The notes beneath the pieces are model-generated. The model saw only the letters and a program-made list of their open reading frames with translations, ran no database searches and was not told where the DNA came from. DNA of 64,000 bases from Marisa cornuarietis (taxonomy: Eukaryota; Mollusca; Gastropoda; Architaenioglossa; Ampullariidae), in contig SMMW01000553.1 of NCBI GenBank assembly GCA_004794655.1, positions 62,001 through 126,000 of the forward strand, read 5' to 3'. How positions within the stretch are numbered: the first letter of the stretch is position 1; each line of letters starts with the position of its first letter. The position numbers were made by a program, and so were the translations under genes. This document shows positions 21,622-32,680 of the stretch, piece by piece.

Positions 21622-21921
21622 TTACCTGAGCTTAATAATACAAATTCTTTTTTTTAGTACATGTTCAGGTAATGATAAAATACATGAAGCTTTCCGTACT
21701 ATTTGCTGGTCACAAAAAGAAGCTAATTCCCTCTGTTTGGTACCAATTATCTTTGAACAGATGTTCACAACACTGTTCAGACTATTCCTATCATGGACAG
21801 AGAGATTGCGGAACCAGCATACAAATGAAAAAGATAGAAGACTCTCAATAAATGACTGGTAAAAACGACCTAAGATTACTTCGCTAACAGAAAAACTATT
21901 TAACTTACGCAGAAGGTACAT
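21622..21921 (-). pseudogene. L2-like LINE C-terminal region
   Basis: It reads FYQSFIESLLSFSFVCWFRN and later CSKIIGTKQRELASF, the typical post-RT end of this LINE group. Confidence 0.75.
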
Positions 21922-21956
21922 TCTTTGTTGGCCACGTTTAACAATGTGTTCAGTGT

Positions 21957-22457
21957 TTAAATTCCATTTGAGCTGACTGTCAAAAATAGTTCCCAGATCC
22001 TGAAGGAGTTAACAATTTCAACAGGTTGACTATCTATCACACTGTAAGTAACAAAATCCTCTTTGATCTTCCTGAAGTCTATAACTATTTCTTTAGTCTT
22101 ATCTACATTCATCTCTAGATAGTTCTCATCGCACCACTGTACAAAATTTTTTAAGGCAATATCATGATCTTTTGTGTGTTCCTGTAAAAGAGTCAACAAT
22201 GCAGTATCATCAGAGAACTTGATGAGGTAGCTGTTTACCTCCGTGCTTCTGCAGCTGTCAGTGTACATGATAAATAACAAGGGTGATAAACAACAGCCCT
22301 GTGGGGAGCCAGTGTTAGGAACAACTGTGTCAGAATAATTACTATTAACATAAACCCTCTGCTGTCTACAAGTAAAAAAATCCACTATCCATAAAACTAG
22401 TTGATGTGGCAGGTCAAAATCAGAAATCAGTCTCAAGGCCAGAAGGTGTGGTTGCAC
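21957..22457 (-). pseudogene. L2-like reverse transcriptase, C-terminal half
   Basis: It reads GSPQGCCLSPLLFIMYT and LIKFSDDTALL, the catalytic block in the FxDD form. MNVDKTKEIVIDFRK follows. Confidence 0.85.
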
Positions 22458-22608
22458 TGTATTGAATGCAGAACTAAAATCTGCGAAGTATAATCTGGCA
22501 TGTGACTTGGCAGGTCTAAATCAGAAATCAGTCTCAAGGCCAGAAGGTGTGGTTGCACTGTATTGAATGCAGAACTAAAATCTGCGAAGTGTAATCTGGC
22601 ATGTGACT
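22407..22608. repeat. 101-bp tandem duplication in the LINE RT
   Basis: 22407-22507 is repeated at 22508-22608 with only a few differences. 101 is not a multiple of three, which explains the frame break in the RT. Confidence 0.88.
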
Positions 22609-23197
22609 TGGGCTTTTCTAAGTGTTTATACAGTGTGTTCAGAATGAATAACTTGGCATCGTCAACACCCCTCCCCCTCCTGTAAGCAAATTGCAGTGGG
22701 TCCAGTTTACTCTCTACAGATGTTAAGATGAGAGTTTTGACAATTTTCTCAAAAGTTTTCATTACAAGGGAGCTTAGAGCTATTGGGCGAAAATCATTGG
22801 GTTGGGTAGGATTAGGTTTTTTAGGGAGAGGGACGATGTTAGACAGTTTCCAGAGTGCTGGAATGTGTCCTGAGTCGAGAGAGAGTTGAAAGAGATGTTG
22901 AAACACTCCTCCCAACTGAACAGCACAGGAGTGCAAGACACGCCCACAAATCCCATCAGGCCCCTGCGACTTTTTTACCTTGACCCGCTTTAGCATTTCC
23001 GTCACACCGACTTGAGAAATTACTATGTTGTTATCGGGAACAAGCGACTGTCTGAGCTTCCTAACTTTATCTGAAAAATCATGGTTCTCGAAACGTGCAT
23101 AGAAGTTATTGAAAACATTTGGCAAGTCCTGGTCGCTCACGCCGTTGAGTTTGACTGATTTTCTAATGCAGTCCATCTTTTGATTAACAGAAGCCAT
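22433..23197 (-). pseudogene. L2-like reverse transcriptase, N-terminal half
   Basis: It reads KKSQGPDGICGRVLHSCA, SNIVPLPKKPNPTQPNDFRP (split for length), ESKLDPLQFAYRRGRGVDDA and HFADFSSAFNTVQPHLLA. The frame then breaks inside a 101-bp tandem duplication. Confidence 0.85.
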
Positions 23198-23250
23198 GGA
23201 CTTAATCCCCTGCCAGGCATAACGAAGGTCACCAGCACAGTACCGTAGCT

Positions 23251-23931
23251 CTATCTTGTCTTTATATTTCTCTTTTCGCTCTTTTGATCGCGACCCTTAC
23301 CTCTCTGTCCGCAGATCTTTTTGCCAGGGTATCGCCGGTAAAATAAATACGTTTTTTTCTTGTTGAGCACGCTCTTCAAGCTCCTGGTTACCCACGGTTT
23401 GTTGTTGGAGAATATAACAATGGGTTTGGTGGTTATTACAGACTCAACACAAAAAGAAATGTAAGAGGAAACAACATCTGTCAGTTCATCAAGGCAATCA
23501 CAAGAGTTGTAGAAAACATCCCACACCGTACATTCAAAACAGCCTCGCAAACACTCAACACTCTCATCCGTCCAACGCTTCACCAACTTAACAACAGGCT
23601 TCACACGTTCAAACACAGGCCTGTACACGGGGGCCAGAAACACACTATGGTGGTAGGAAGACCCAAAAGATGCCATAGGCCTGGCTTTGTAGGCTGCTGG
23701 GATAGTGCCATAACATAAATCCAGCTTAGTGTGTTTCTGGGATGTTGGCCAGGTCACATACTGGTCATACATTTTTAGAATCTTTGTCAAATCACAGTTG
23801 TTAAAGTCGCCCAGAATAAATTTTGGCGCATCTGGTGACACGAAATCGAGTTTGTGTGTAACATCGGCGATTACCTTCCTGGCAGACGTGACATTCGCTC
23901 TAGGGTGAATATACACCAATGTGAAGAACAA
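23251..23931 (-). pseudogene. L2-like endonuclease, C-terminal part and linker
   Basis: It reads FFTLVYIHPRAN, PKFILGDFNNCDL (GDFN block), LDLCYGTIPAAY, HHSVFLAPVYRP and KPWVTRSLKSVLNKKK. The strict SDH triad reads YHH here. Confidence 0.8.
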
Positions 23932-24602
23932 CTGGGGAAATTCTCTCGGAAGATAAAAGGGGCGAAGGGAAACAGTTCGATATCAGGCGTACAGATTGTT
24001 ACACGCACTACAACAGTGTTACAGTACCTTTTGTTAACATACAAGCAAACACCTCCATTGGTGGATTTGCCGGTAATGGTTGCTGAGCGGTCACAGCGAT
24101 ATGGGAGACCAAATCCAGAAATACGCAGCTCATCACCATCATTATCTTTTAACCACGTTTCGGTGCAAGCAGGCAGACAGGTGTCGCGATACTCCTTCAT
24201 ACACAAGACATACGCCTCCAACTCGTCCACCTTGTTACGCAGTGACTGCATGTTGGCGAGTAGCACAGACGGTAATGGTGGCATTCGCTGCTTATTATCC
24301 AGTCCATATCTCCTCAGTCTGCGCTGTGTACATCCTCTCCTACCTCTCCTCCTCTTAGGGCACACCGTTGAAATCATTTCGTGTGGAAGGTTCGAAAGGA
24401 AGAGAGGATGGTCGGAAGATCTCAATGAGAGTAGAAACTCTCTCTCGTATATGGAGCGGCCGCCATCTTGATGTTGCTGTCCTGACGCCAGTACAGTAGA
24501 AATCCAAATACAGGCAGTAATCAACACCACAAATCCAGAATCCGTAAACATGCACATTTTCCAAGAGTTCACATCCACCACCGTGCATAAAATGAACAGC
24601 AA
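23871..24602 (-). pseudogene. L2-like endonuclease, N-terminal part
   Basis: It reads LLANMQSLRNKVDELEAYV, CTETWLKDNDGDELRI, GGVCLYVNKRYC and CTPDIELF, the usual order of the APE domain in this LINE group. The frame shifts near 23900. Confidence 0.8.
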
Positions 24603-24720
24603 AACTAAAAACTACACACACGAGAATAAGAAAAATAGCGACCACATGGTCACCCGTCGCCCCTGGTGCGTGAGCGCCCTTGACCTTATAGGAGAGTAAT
24701 TTTCTATGAGTTCCCATGTT

Positions 24721-25559
24721 TGAAGGTTTATATCTTTAAGATTAAACATTATTATGCACTAACTTTTGCAAATTATTATTTTAAACTGAGCTTAACCCGA
24801 CCATAAAAATGTTGCCCTCGGCTTCTCCTTTAACATGGTATTCGTGTAAATGATGAAGACTAGGACTGTGGAGGAAGTTCGTTTTGCTGCAGGTCGTGTG
24901 TCCTTGACTGGGATGGGGAAAGAATTCAACTGTTTTCGCCAGTGTTGTGTGCAAAATCCTGACTAGACTTAAATCTGTTAAGTCCTGACCAGACATATTA
25001 AAAGGGTAAATTATTCGTCTGAAACCTGTTGAGGTGTCTGCCTCAGTTGTGTTTTTTTAAAATCTTCCTATGTGAGTTTTTGATTGTACAATTAATTAGA
25101 GAAAAAAAATTAGTAACATAGTTAACTGAATTGATTGTTAGATTTTAAAAGAATGTCATTTTCTTTTTAGCTTTTCATTTTGTTTTCTTCCTTTGTCTGT
25201 GTTTTTCGTTGAATGATGCGCTAGAGCTAACTGAGCTCCAATAATATAATATTTATTAATTAAATTCAGATTTTTGCTGCTGTTTTTGATCTTGTCCAAA
25301 AATAGAGCCGTAAGTGACAGGGCTGTCTTAGGGTTGCGCATTTGGGTGAAAATGAGAATAATGAGTCACTCAACCATTTAATAACAACAATTGTTGTTAT
25401 CGACGTTGCTGGTTGGACTGACCAAGAATTTTCCCACATCTTCTTAAAAGTCGCTCCACCTTCGGCGTGATGCTTGGGAAGGAATCGCTGATCTTCTCCC
25501 AGAGCCCAGGTTCCGACTGCGGTCCACACGGCCCCTGTGAGACATCCACGTGAGAGAAA
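24721..25559. other. Unassigned noncoding stretch
   Basis: No gene, RNA or transposon signature that I can support; the short minus-strand ORFs resemble nothing known. Confidence 0.4.
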
Positions 25560-27330
25560 AGTTACAAAAACCGTGATAAGGACAAGCCGAACAACCTGGG
25601 ACATGAGCTACAGTCTTTTCGATAAAATAAACGACTGCCAAATCCAGGATGACAGAGTTTTGACGACTCATCAGTCTGACAGTAAGCTCTCACGCGCTAC
25701 GAGAGACATCACTTGACAATACAAAATGGCAAACAGCCTCAGACCTGTGTTTTTAACACGATTATAACTACAGTTCTACAACCAGAAATTCTATTCGGAC
25801 ATCTATCTGTAAAGCGCAACTTAATATTTGACTTGCTTTTCCATTTAAGATTGCGGAGCTGTAGTCGAGCATCAATCTCGCTTACATTTTGTGCACATCG
25901 ACTGTTGAATAACACAAAAATGTTGGACTCATACATTTATATCAGATAACACGTGATAATTCAGCTTCTGAGATCCTTGTGTTGGCATTCTAAACCTGAT
26001 CAATGTGATAATTTTCAGTCCCAGATTACATGACTCTTATTTCAAAAGTATCTCATTGTACGCGATTGTCAGATTGTAAAACCGTCTTTAAGATTACGTT
26101 TGTCAGAATACTGTAGCAGGGTTGGCCCGGATTGTACCCTGGCAGTCAGTATCCAACAAAATTGTAACTGTCAACTTTGTGGTCTCATTGAGTTCTTTTT
26201 TTTTAAATTCTGATATTCCCCATAAATGTCCTCTTTTCTTAGCCAGCGATACTTTCTTGCATGATCTCTGAGCAGAGATGGTGGATGTGCATGCATCAAT
26301 AAAATGTCCACCTTTATCGCCCGGAAAACGTTTGCCACGTATCAGATGGGGTGTCTTCGGCCATCGGTCCTTTTCATTCTCTGGCCCAAATTATTGAAAT
26401 GCTTTTTGCTACCAGCACTTTGCACAAATATTACCTTTCACGATTGTTTGTGTCAATGGGCACTGAGTTTACTCCCGGCAGGAAATGCGCAAAAAAAATT
26501 TTTTTATTACTGTTTGTTATATTTGACACATGAAAATGTATTTGGCAATTTAACTACAATGCCTGTGGAGTTATCAATTAAATTTGTATTTTTGTCGCTC
26601 TGCAAACATTATTCACACATGAAACTTGAATTATTGAGAGAGACTGAGAGGTGAATCCGATAACAGCATACCTTCACCGATACGTAGGGTAGTCGGGCAA
26701 CAATCTGAGATTGTTAAGTTGCACTAGATTATAAATATCGCCTACATTTTGTGCACAGTTTAGTTACACAAAAATGTTTGACTGAGGCTTTTACCGCAAA
26801 AATACATTTAAAAATGAGTTCCTGCAGTTCTTGTTTTCCATTCTAAATCTGGTCGGAGGCACAATTTACAACTTTAGAACACGTAAGACTTTTTTCAAAA
26901 GTATATCATTGTACGTTATCTTCAGATTTTAAGGCTGTGTTTCGACTGTATCAGTCTGTATATATGTGTTTGTAAGTGCATGTGTGTCAAAATCTTGTAG
27001 CACATATTGTCAGGATTGTTCACCAGGCAGTCAGTATTGAAAAAAATGTAACTGTCAATATTGTGGTCTCATGAAGTACGTTTGATTTTAAACGAAAGCA
27101 GGTGCTGCTGATGTCTTTCATTTGCTCATATTCCTCATAAATGTATTGTTTGAACTACTGTCAGTGCTGCTTTCTTGCAGGTCTCTAAAGGAAACCGGTT
27201 CGTTCATCTGATCAATTACACCTTGATAATTTACAAGTGTTGTTTTGTCGTCTACCAACAAGGCATTTTGCAAAGCACAGCAATATCGTTGCAATGACGG
27301 TGCACCAGTCTCAACAGCTGTCTTCATGTT
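25560..27330. repeat. Duplicated blocks A/B, partial copy
   Basis: 25560-25630 matches block A near 900-970; 25640-27330 matches block B (4460-5770). Here the two are directly joined, whereas in the first copy 3.5 kb of LINE, LTR and other DNA separates them. Confidence 0.7.
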
Positions 27331-27522
27331 AAATGAGCTGAGCAGACAAAGTGCACTTTCCTCCGACTGTTGCATAACCTCGATAACTGCCTGATTGAGC
27401 AGACACAAGAGGGGCACCTGTGTACCGACTGTCAGAAAAGACAAGCTAGCGAGCGTGCACACACACACACACACAAGACAACAAAGTAATCCTTCAGCTG
27501 CTTTTTGAGTCAAGAACTCCAT
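27118..27522 (-). other. Unrecognised 134-codon ORF, possibly an exon
   Basis: It begins with a hydrophobic, Cys-rich segment (partly encoded by AC repeats) and continues with a helical-looking stretch ending in DQMNEP and a Ser/Asn-rich tail. Parts recur as decayed fragments at 5590-5770 and 34300-34480, and others at 20290-20470, 43900-44060 and 61690-61760. Those fragments are contiguous only here. Function unknown; it may equally be a chance frame in a duplicated block. Confidence 0.3.
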
Positions 27523-28384
27523 GTATTAAAGTAACAAGGCGTGCAATAGATTACAGCGACACAACACAGTGCTTACTCATACATTTCAGATAAAATTCGT
27601 AACTGCCATGTTTTTTAGATTTATGAAGACAAGAAGTCGTTTTAACTATCAGTAACTTGTGACATTCCATGATCCAAAAAGACCAAAGAAAATGTGACAT
27701 TTGCGTCAAACAGCCAGCGAGTTAGAAGCGTGTAAAACTCCAGTCTGTAACTTAGCGGGGCTGTTTAAGGGTTAATATGGACTCGAACTACCAACACGAA
27801 TAGCCCGTTACTGCTTGACCAGCATGTACGTGACATCAAGGCTCGAGAAAAGTCGGGCTCGGGGTATGTGGTGGATCATCCTACTACACATTGGTGCCTT
27901 CACTGGCGCCGTTCGAGGTTCCACTGTGGTTCTTGCCAAGGATCTGTAGTGCAGACCGTTCAAGTCCTGTTACCCTGTGTGGTGGGTTGGTTAGCAAGAA
28001 AGGGTTTTCATTAGTGTCTGACAGGGTCACGCAGTACCTAGCCAAACGACTCTCTCCACAGCTAAATTTCAAGGCTAAAAACCAGCGTAGAGAAAGCCGT
28101 CGAAAAGACAGGAATTTTTATTTTTAGACAAACAAAATAATATGCTAGTTTCTGGAACAGGTTTTTGTGTGTAAAATGCTGAAAGTTGGTACTGTTTACT
28201 GATCTCAAAACAACAAAAAAGCTGGCAAATCTTTAGGAGATAATGTTGGTAGGTTGATCAATTTTATGATAGATGAGAATTTATTTTTTTTTTGAAGTTA
28301 ATGATTTGTTGATGACATTTGTTTTGATAATTAAGGCGAGAAGACTTACTGAGGAAAAAGATAGGAACTCTATAGGAAGTATGG
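27523..28384. other. Unassigned noncoding stretch
   Basis: Nothing supported. A moderately GC-richer segment at 27840-28130 has short ORFs on both strands without recognisable similarity. Confidence 0.4.
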
Positions 28385-29700
28385 CTACTGCCGGTGCAGT
28401 CATCATTTTGAGGACTCACAGTTCATGAATGTGGCTACAGAGAATAGGCTGATTTGGTGTGCTGTGCCGTCAATTTTCAACATGCCAAACCCACCACTAC
28501 ATGTCACATCTAATAGAAAATCCCCTAGAAAAAGAATCTCTGACATCAGAGCCGAATTCATCAACTAAAAAAAGGAGAATTATAGATGTTTTATGTGCAC
28601 ATATATGTATATTTATAAAACAGTGCATGTGTGCTTATTACATGTGTCTAATAAATAAGTTAATAAAAGCAAATCTATAGTTCTGGTTTCCATACATGTC
28701 CCCGTGTGTGTATGCCTGTACATAATGTATTTATTTTTATTTTTCAGAGAAACCTAACCAGTCAGAGGTGCCAGAAATCTCACCTGCACAAGACATCACT
28801 GACAGCCCACCTGATGTTTCATTATTCTCCAGCTGTCATCTAGTGTTGCAACTTTAAAAAAAACTTGATCAGAACAGATTCTACCGCCGAAAAGAAACTT
28901 TCAACTCAGTTTCTTGTGTCAGCAAAAGCCAAAAAGGAACAGCTCATCATAGATTTGTCTGAACATCTACCTCAGCCTGCCCTTGATTTTGTGGCAACAT
29001 AGATCCGAATAGGCAAAAAGCAAAGAGTGAGATGGTCAGACAAGGATAAGTGCATTGCATTTTCATTATATCATATAATCCCAAAGGCATATCACATGGT
29101 TAAGAAAATATTTGCTCTTCTAAGCATTTAAATACTGCGACATGCAATGACAACAGTTCATGTCTATCCAGGCTTTAATGACAATATCCTTAATGCACTT
29201 AATAATCAAGTCCCCGGGATGTCAGCTGGGTCACAGTTTTGTGCACTGATCTTTGATGAAATTGTTATAAAGGAGAGTGCCATTTACAACCCAGAAAGAG
29301 ATGAAATAGAGTGTTTGGAAGACTACGGACAGTTAGGTAAGAGCCATTTTGTTGCTAACCATGCCATAGTCTTCATGCTTTGGGGTCTGCTGAGCAAATG
29401 GAAACAACCTGTTGGGTACTTCATGTCCAGTGGGTCAGTTGACAGTGGTATATTGTACACATTGCTTCAGGAAGCACTTGATAAAGTGCAAAAAAGGACT
29501 CAATTTAAAAGTAGTCATAGCAGATAAGGGTTCCAACAATAAAAGTATGTTTGAGAAATATTGCAAAGTGACCATTGAAAAGCTATTCTTTGTCCATAGT
29601 GGATCCCAGGTCTTTGTGATGTATGATCCTCCTCATCTTTTAAAGAATGTGAGAAACAACTTGAAAAAGTCTAGCTTCATTGTTAACAACACAGAGGTGA
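28385..29700 (+). pseudogene. THAP/P-element (THAP9-like) transposase relic
   Basis: 28391-28566 encodes the second half of a THAP zinc finger: YCRCSHHFEDSQF, NRLIWCAVPSIF (the AVPxxF motif) and MPNPP. After a probable intron, 28880-29150 reads QFLVSAKAKKEQLIIDL and GKKQRVRWSDKDKCIAFSLY. 29147-29527 carries ALIFDEIVIKESAIYNPE, VANHAIVFMLWGL and KQPVGYFMSSGS. A frameshift leads to VVIADKGSNNKSMF and YDPPHLLKNVRNNLKK. These are the RNase H-like blocks of P-element transposases, including two catalytic Asp positions. The first THAP half is missing and stops interrupt the frame. No terminal repeats were identified. Confidence 0.85.
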
Positions 29701-29870
29701 AGTATTTCCTATATTTCAAAGTATTGAAATATTGCTTATGCCATTGTATTGTCCTATTTACAATTAACGTCTTTGTACCTTTCATGACATCTCTTTTTGA
29801 AGATTTACTGTTAATACGTCATATTTATTTTTTTAACCCCGGTAGACCCAGTGGATCATTAATAACTTAA

Positions 29871-30789
29871 GAGTAATGCTGGTTGGCCTGACCGTCAAGT
29901 ACAAATAAATGTAACGTGAGCTTCATGCAAACCATGCCTTTGAGTACATTGGTGCATTTTTATAATATCATGACCATTAATTTATCTAACTACATTTCTT
30001 AATTCATATCTGTGTGTGTGTTTGAAAGAGAGAAAGCTGGAAAGGATACTCTTGTTCACATGTCATATTGACTGCCTATAGGTAGGACAGAAAAAAAAAC
30101 TGACCCCCCCCCCTCAAAAAACAAAGGATCAAGTGCAAGAAGACTTTTTAAAATTCAAACAATAATAATATAAAAAGAAAAAGATCAGTGTAAATATTCT
30201 CTTAACGCCTACTGATGTAGGCCTATTGTTTGTTGCTTGCTAGTGTTTATGAAGAAAAAAATAATGTACCAAAAATCCTTAATGGATAATACGTACACAC
30301 TGAAAAATATCATCATGAAGGGGCGGACATTACTAGGCTGCAATTTACTAGACGACGACAAACAAAATCTATTCATCGCTTGCATGCAATTATCTCCCCT
30401 GAATCTATTCTTTATGGAGACCGCTAGGGTCGCCGTCATCACTGTTTACATAGCGGATTTCGCGCTATGACCCATCTCGTAGTATTCAGTATATTTGATT
30501 TGACCAATAAATTAAAACAAAAGAAACACAAAGAGAGATACGGAGTAACTTGACAATAAACGTGAGTATAACTAAAATCATCAGTAATTAAAGGTTGAAT
30601 GCCGATAGGTTCATTTTGCTACAAATAATTTAAACACTGCAGCACATTTGATCTTCGTTAGGAAAATGTAGTGAGAATGCACTATGTATTATAACAGCAA
30701 ACTGACTGGCCTATAAGAATGTAGAACTATTCTCTATGCTCAAAACAACTTAACTGCACCTTCTCAAGCCTTTTGAGTGTTTATGCGAT
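29871..30789. other. Unassigned noncoding stretch
   Basis: No supported gene or element. The P-element 3' end might lie here but was not located. Confidence 0.4.
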
Positions 30790-31330
30790 GATACTCAAAT
30801 TTTAAAAATATTATTGTGCCTCTGAACATCTCTTCCCCTACATCCCAGCCACACAACTCCACTCTTCTTCTGATGACCGTATGATTACTATTCTTGTCAA
30901 CAATGCAACCGGATATGGTCGTCGGATGTTAAGTTACTGTCCTGCTAAACAGTGGAATTCTCTTTCTTTCCACCTAACCACAATCGAATCCAGTAAACGT
31001 GCACTAAAAGCATATCTGTTCCGTTAATATTACTCCTTACAACAATCAACAAAATTCTAGTCCATTTTCTAATCCTTTCTTTCTCATTTTTGTCTTTTTG
31101 ATTGTAAATAGTTTTAATTATGACCTATAGACCAGACTGCCTGCTCGTCTTTTTCTAAAGATTTATGACATTCTCCATCCTTACGGTCTGTTTCCTGATC
31201 CCTCTTTGCGTCTTCTATGTCTGTCTTTTATTACTTGTCTGCACGGTTGTTTCTTCTTCCTTGTCTCCGTCTTGTCTCAAGCGCGATTAGCATGCTCCTT
31301 GGCAAACGAGACCATACGCTATATAAATCA

Positions 31331-31404
<74 letters not shown>
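30790..31404 (+). mobile_element. 5'-truncated LINE 3' end with (ATT)n tail
   Basis: 30870-31027 reads DDRMITILVNNATGYGRRML and YCPAKQWNSLSFHLTTIES, then KRALKAYLFR and a stop, the standard C-terminus of CR1/L2/RTE-type ORF2. The 3' UTR ends CGCTATATAAATCA followed by 73 bases of ATT. Confidence 0.8.
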
Positions 31405-31405
<1 letters not shown>

Positions 31406-32366
31406 ATCTGTAATCTTTACAGTAAACATTCAGCAAACCAACCTGAAGCTTGAACAATTTTCCTCCAGCAAGGGTCTACTTCAGGTGTTAGGTCGGGTGA
31501 CTGGGAAGTTCAAGGATTCCTGTTCTAACGCTGTTCCGCTCAGTTGCAGATGACGACAATAGTAACAGAAAGATCTGAGGTTTTTTTTTAATGCCAAGTT
31601 TCCTACTGGCGATTATACAAGGATGGCGTTTTCTGTAATAAAACGTGTAGCTGAGAAGAAAGTTCGCGTAGCTTTCCAACACAGTAAACATGCAAACACA
31701 GTAATGATGGATTGTGTCACCCACAGATAGGCAGCAGTATAAGCCCGTGATAAAGTACTCGTGGACTTACGAAGCGAATAGCCTTCACAGGACTCCAGTT
31801 GATGTAGAGAACACGTCAGCTGAACTAACGGTGTTTAACAAAGAAACCTACAAATCACTGCCTTCATTCAGAGGGGTGTGGGTCAGACTGCCACAGTAGG
31901 AGTTCTTCTTCAAGTAAAAGAGTTTGTTTGAGCAAAACGATCTTCTGTTTGCCGAAGAGATGTACTTGGCTCGGGTAACTCGCGACAATCCCACCACCTT
32001 GCTGCAGCTAATGTAACTGTACTTTGCACCTCATTAATGTTACAGTTCTCCCCTTGAACAGAAGTAAAAAGAAAAGAGTAGACATCTACGTGCTTTACAA
32101 AACAAAAAACAAACTCTTTCTGTCTAGTTGTTTCTCGAACTTCTGATTTCTTTTCAATTCAAATTTCCGACTGTTCACACGTACTGAGAGAAAGAGCGAA
32201 CGATAAAAGTTACAAGAACCGTGATAAGGACAAACCGAACAAACGGGGGACAGGAGCTTCAGTTTCTTCGATAAAATAAATCTTCATAAGGTTGACACTC
32301 ATACGCCCCCAGGAAACCACTTGTGTCTACACTTCATCCAGATTCAAGTATTCAAAGTAGTTACCA
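31297..32366. repeat. Duplicated block A, copy b
   Basis: It matches 1-1056 nearly throughout, with small indels. Confidence 0.8.
31332..31404. repeat. (ATT)n LINE tail
   Basis: About 24 ATT units. The copy at 35-66 has about 10. Confidence 0.95.
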
Positions 32367-32379
32367 CTTTCGGTTACTT

Positions 32380-32680
32380 TTTTTTTTTTTTTGATCTAGT
32401 CTTTTGAGACTAACATCTAAATATTTACTCTTCTGGAGACTATTAGCATTAACTGTATATTTCAATGTATTTGCAAACCATTTTATAATTACGTCTTTCC
32501 ACATTTCGTTTTTATCTAAATGACCGCCTTTCTAAAACCAAGCACTAACTGGTCTGCCCTACTTTTATCGAGTTCTAAGTGCAGAAACTATTCTTTTGGT
32601 CACCACAGCACACGTCAATAAAGTAAACATTTGTCACTCACAGCACTTGAATGGGATGTGAAAGTAATTGAGCTGGGGGT
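32380..32680 (-). pseudogene. Possible LINE RT fragment
   Basis: The minus strand contains FRKGGHLDKNEMWK-like and YTVNANSLQKSKYL-like text, resembling the post-YADD region of LINE A-type RTs. Short and frameshifted. Confidence 0.35.

Larger units (their letters stand above)
21310..24720 (-). mobile_element. L2/CR1-like non-LTR retrotransposon, near full length but inactive
   Basis: On the minus strand, a 5' UTR near 24700 (shared with 35590-35700) leads into APE endonuclease, reverse transcriptase and a C-terminal region. The 3' UTR ends CCCAATGGGACAAATAAAG near 21325. Frames are broken several times, including by a 101-bp tandem duplication. It is the best template for the fragments upstream of each gene copy. 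Confidence 0.85.
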
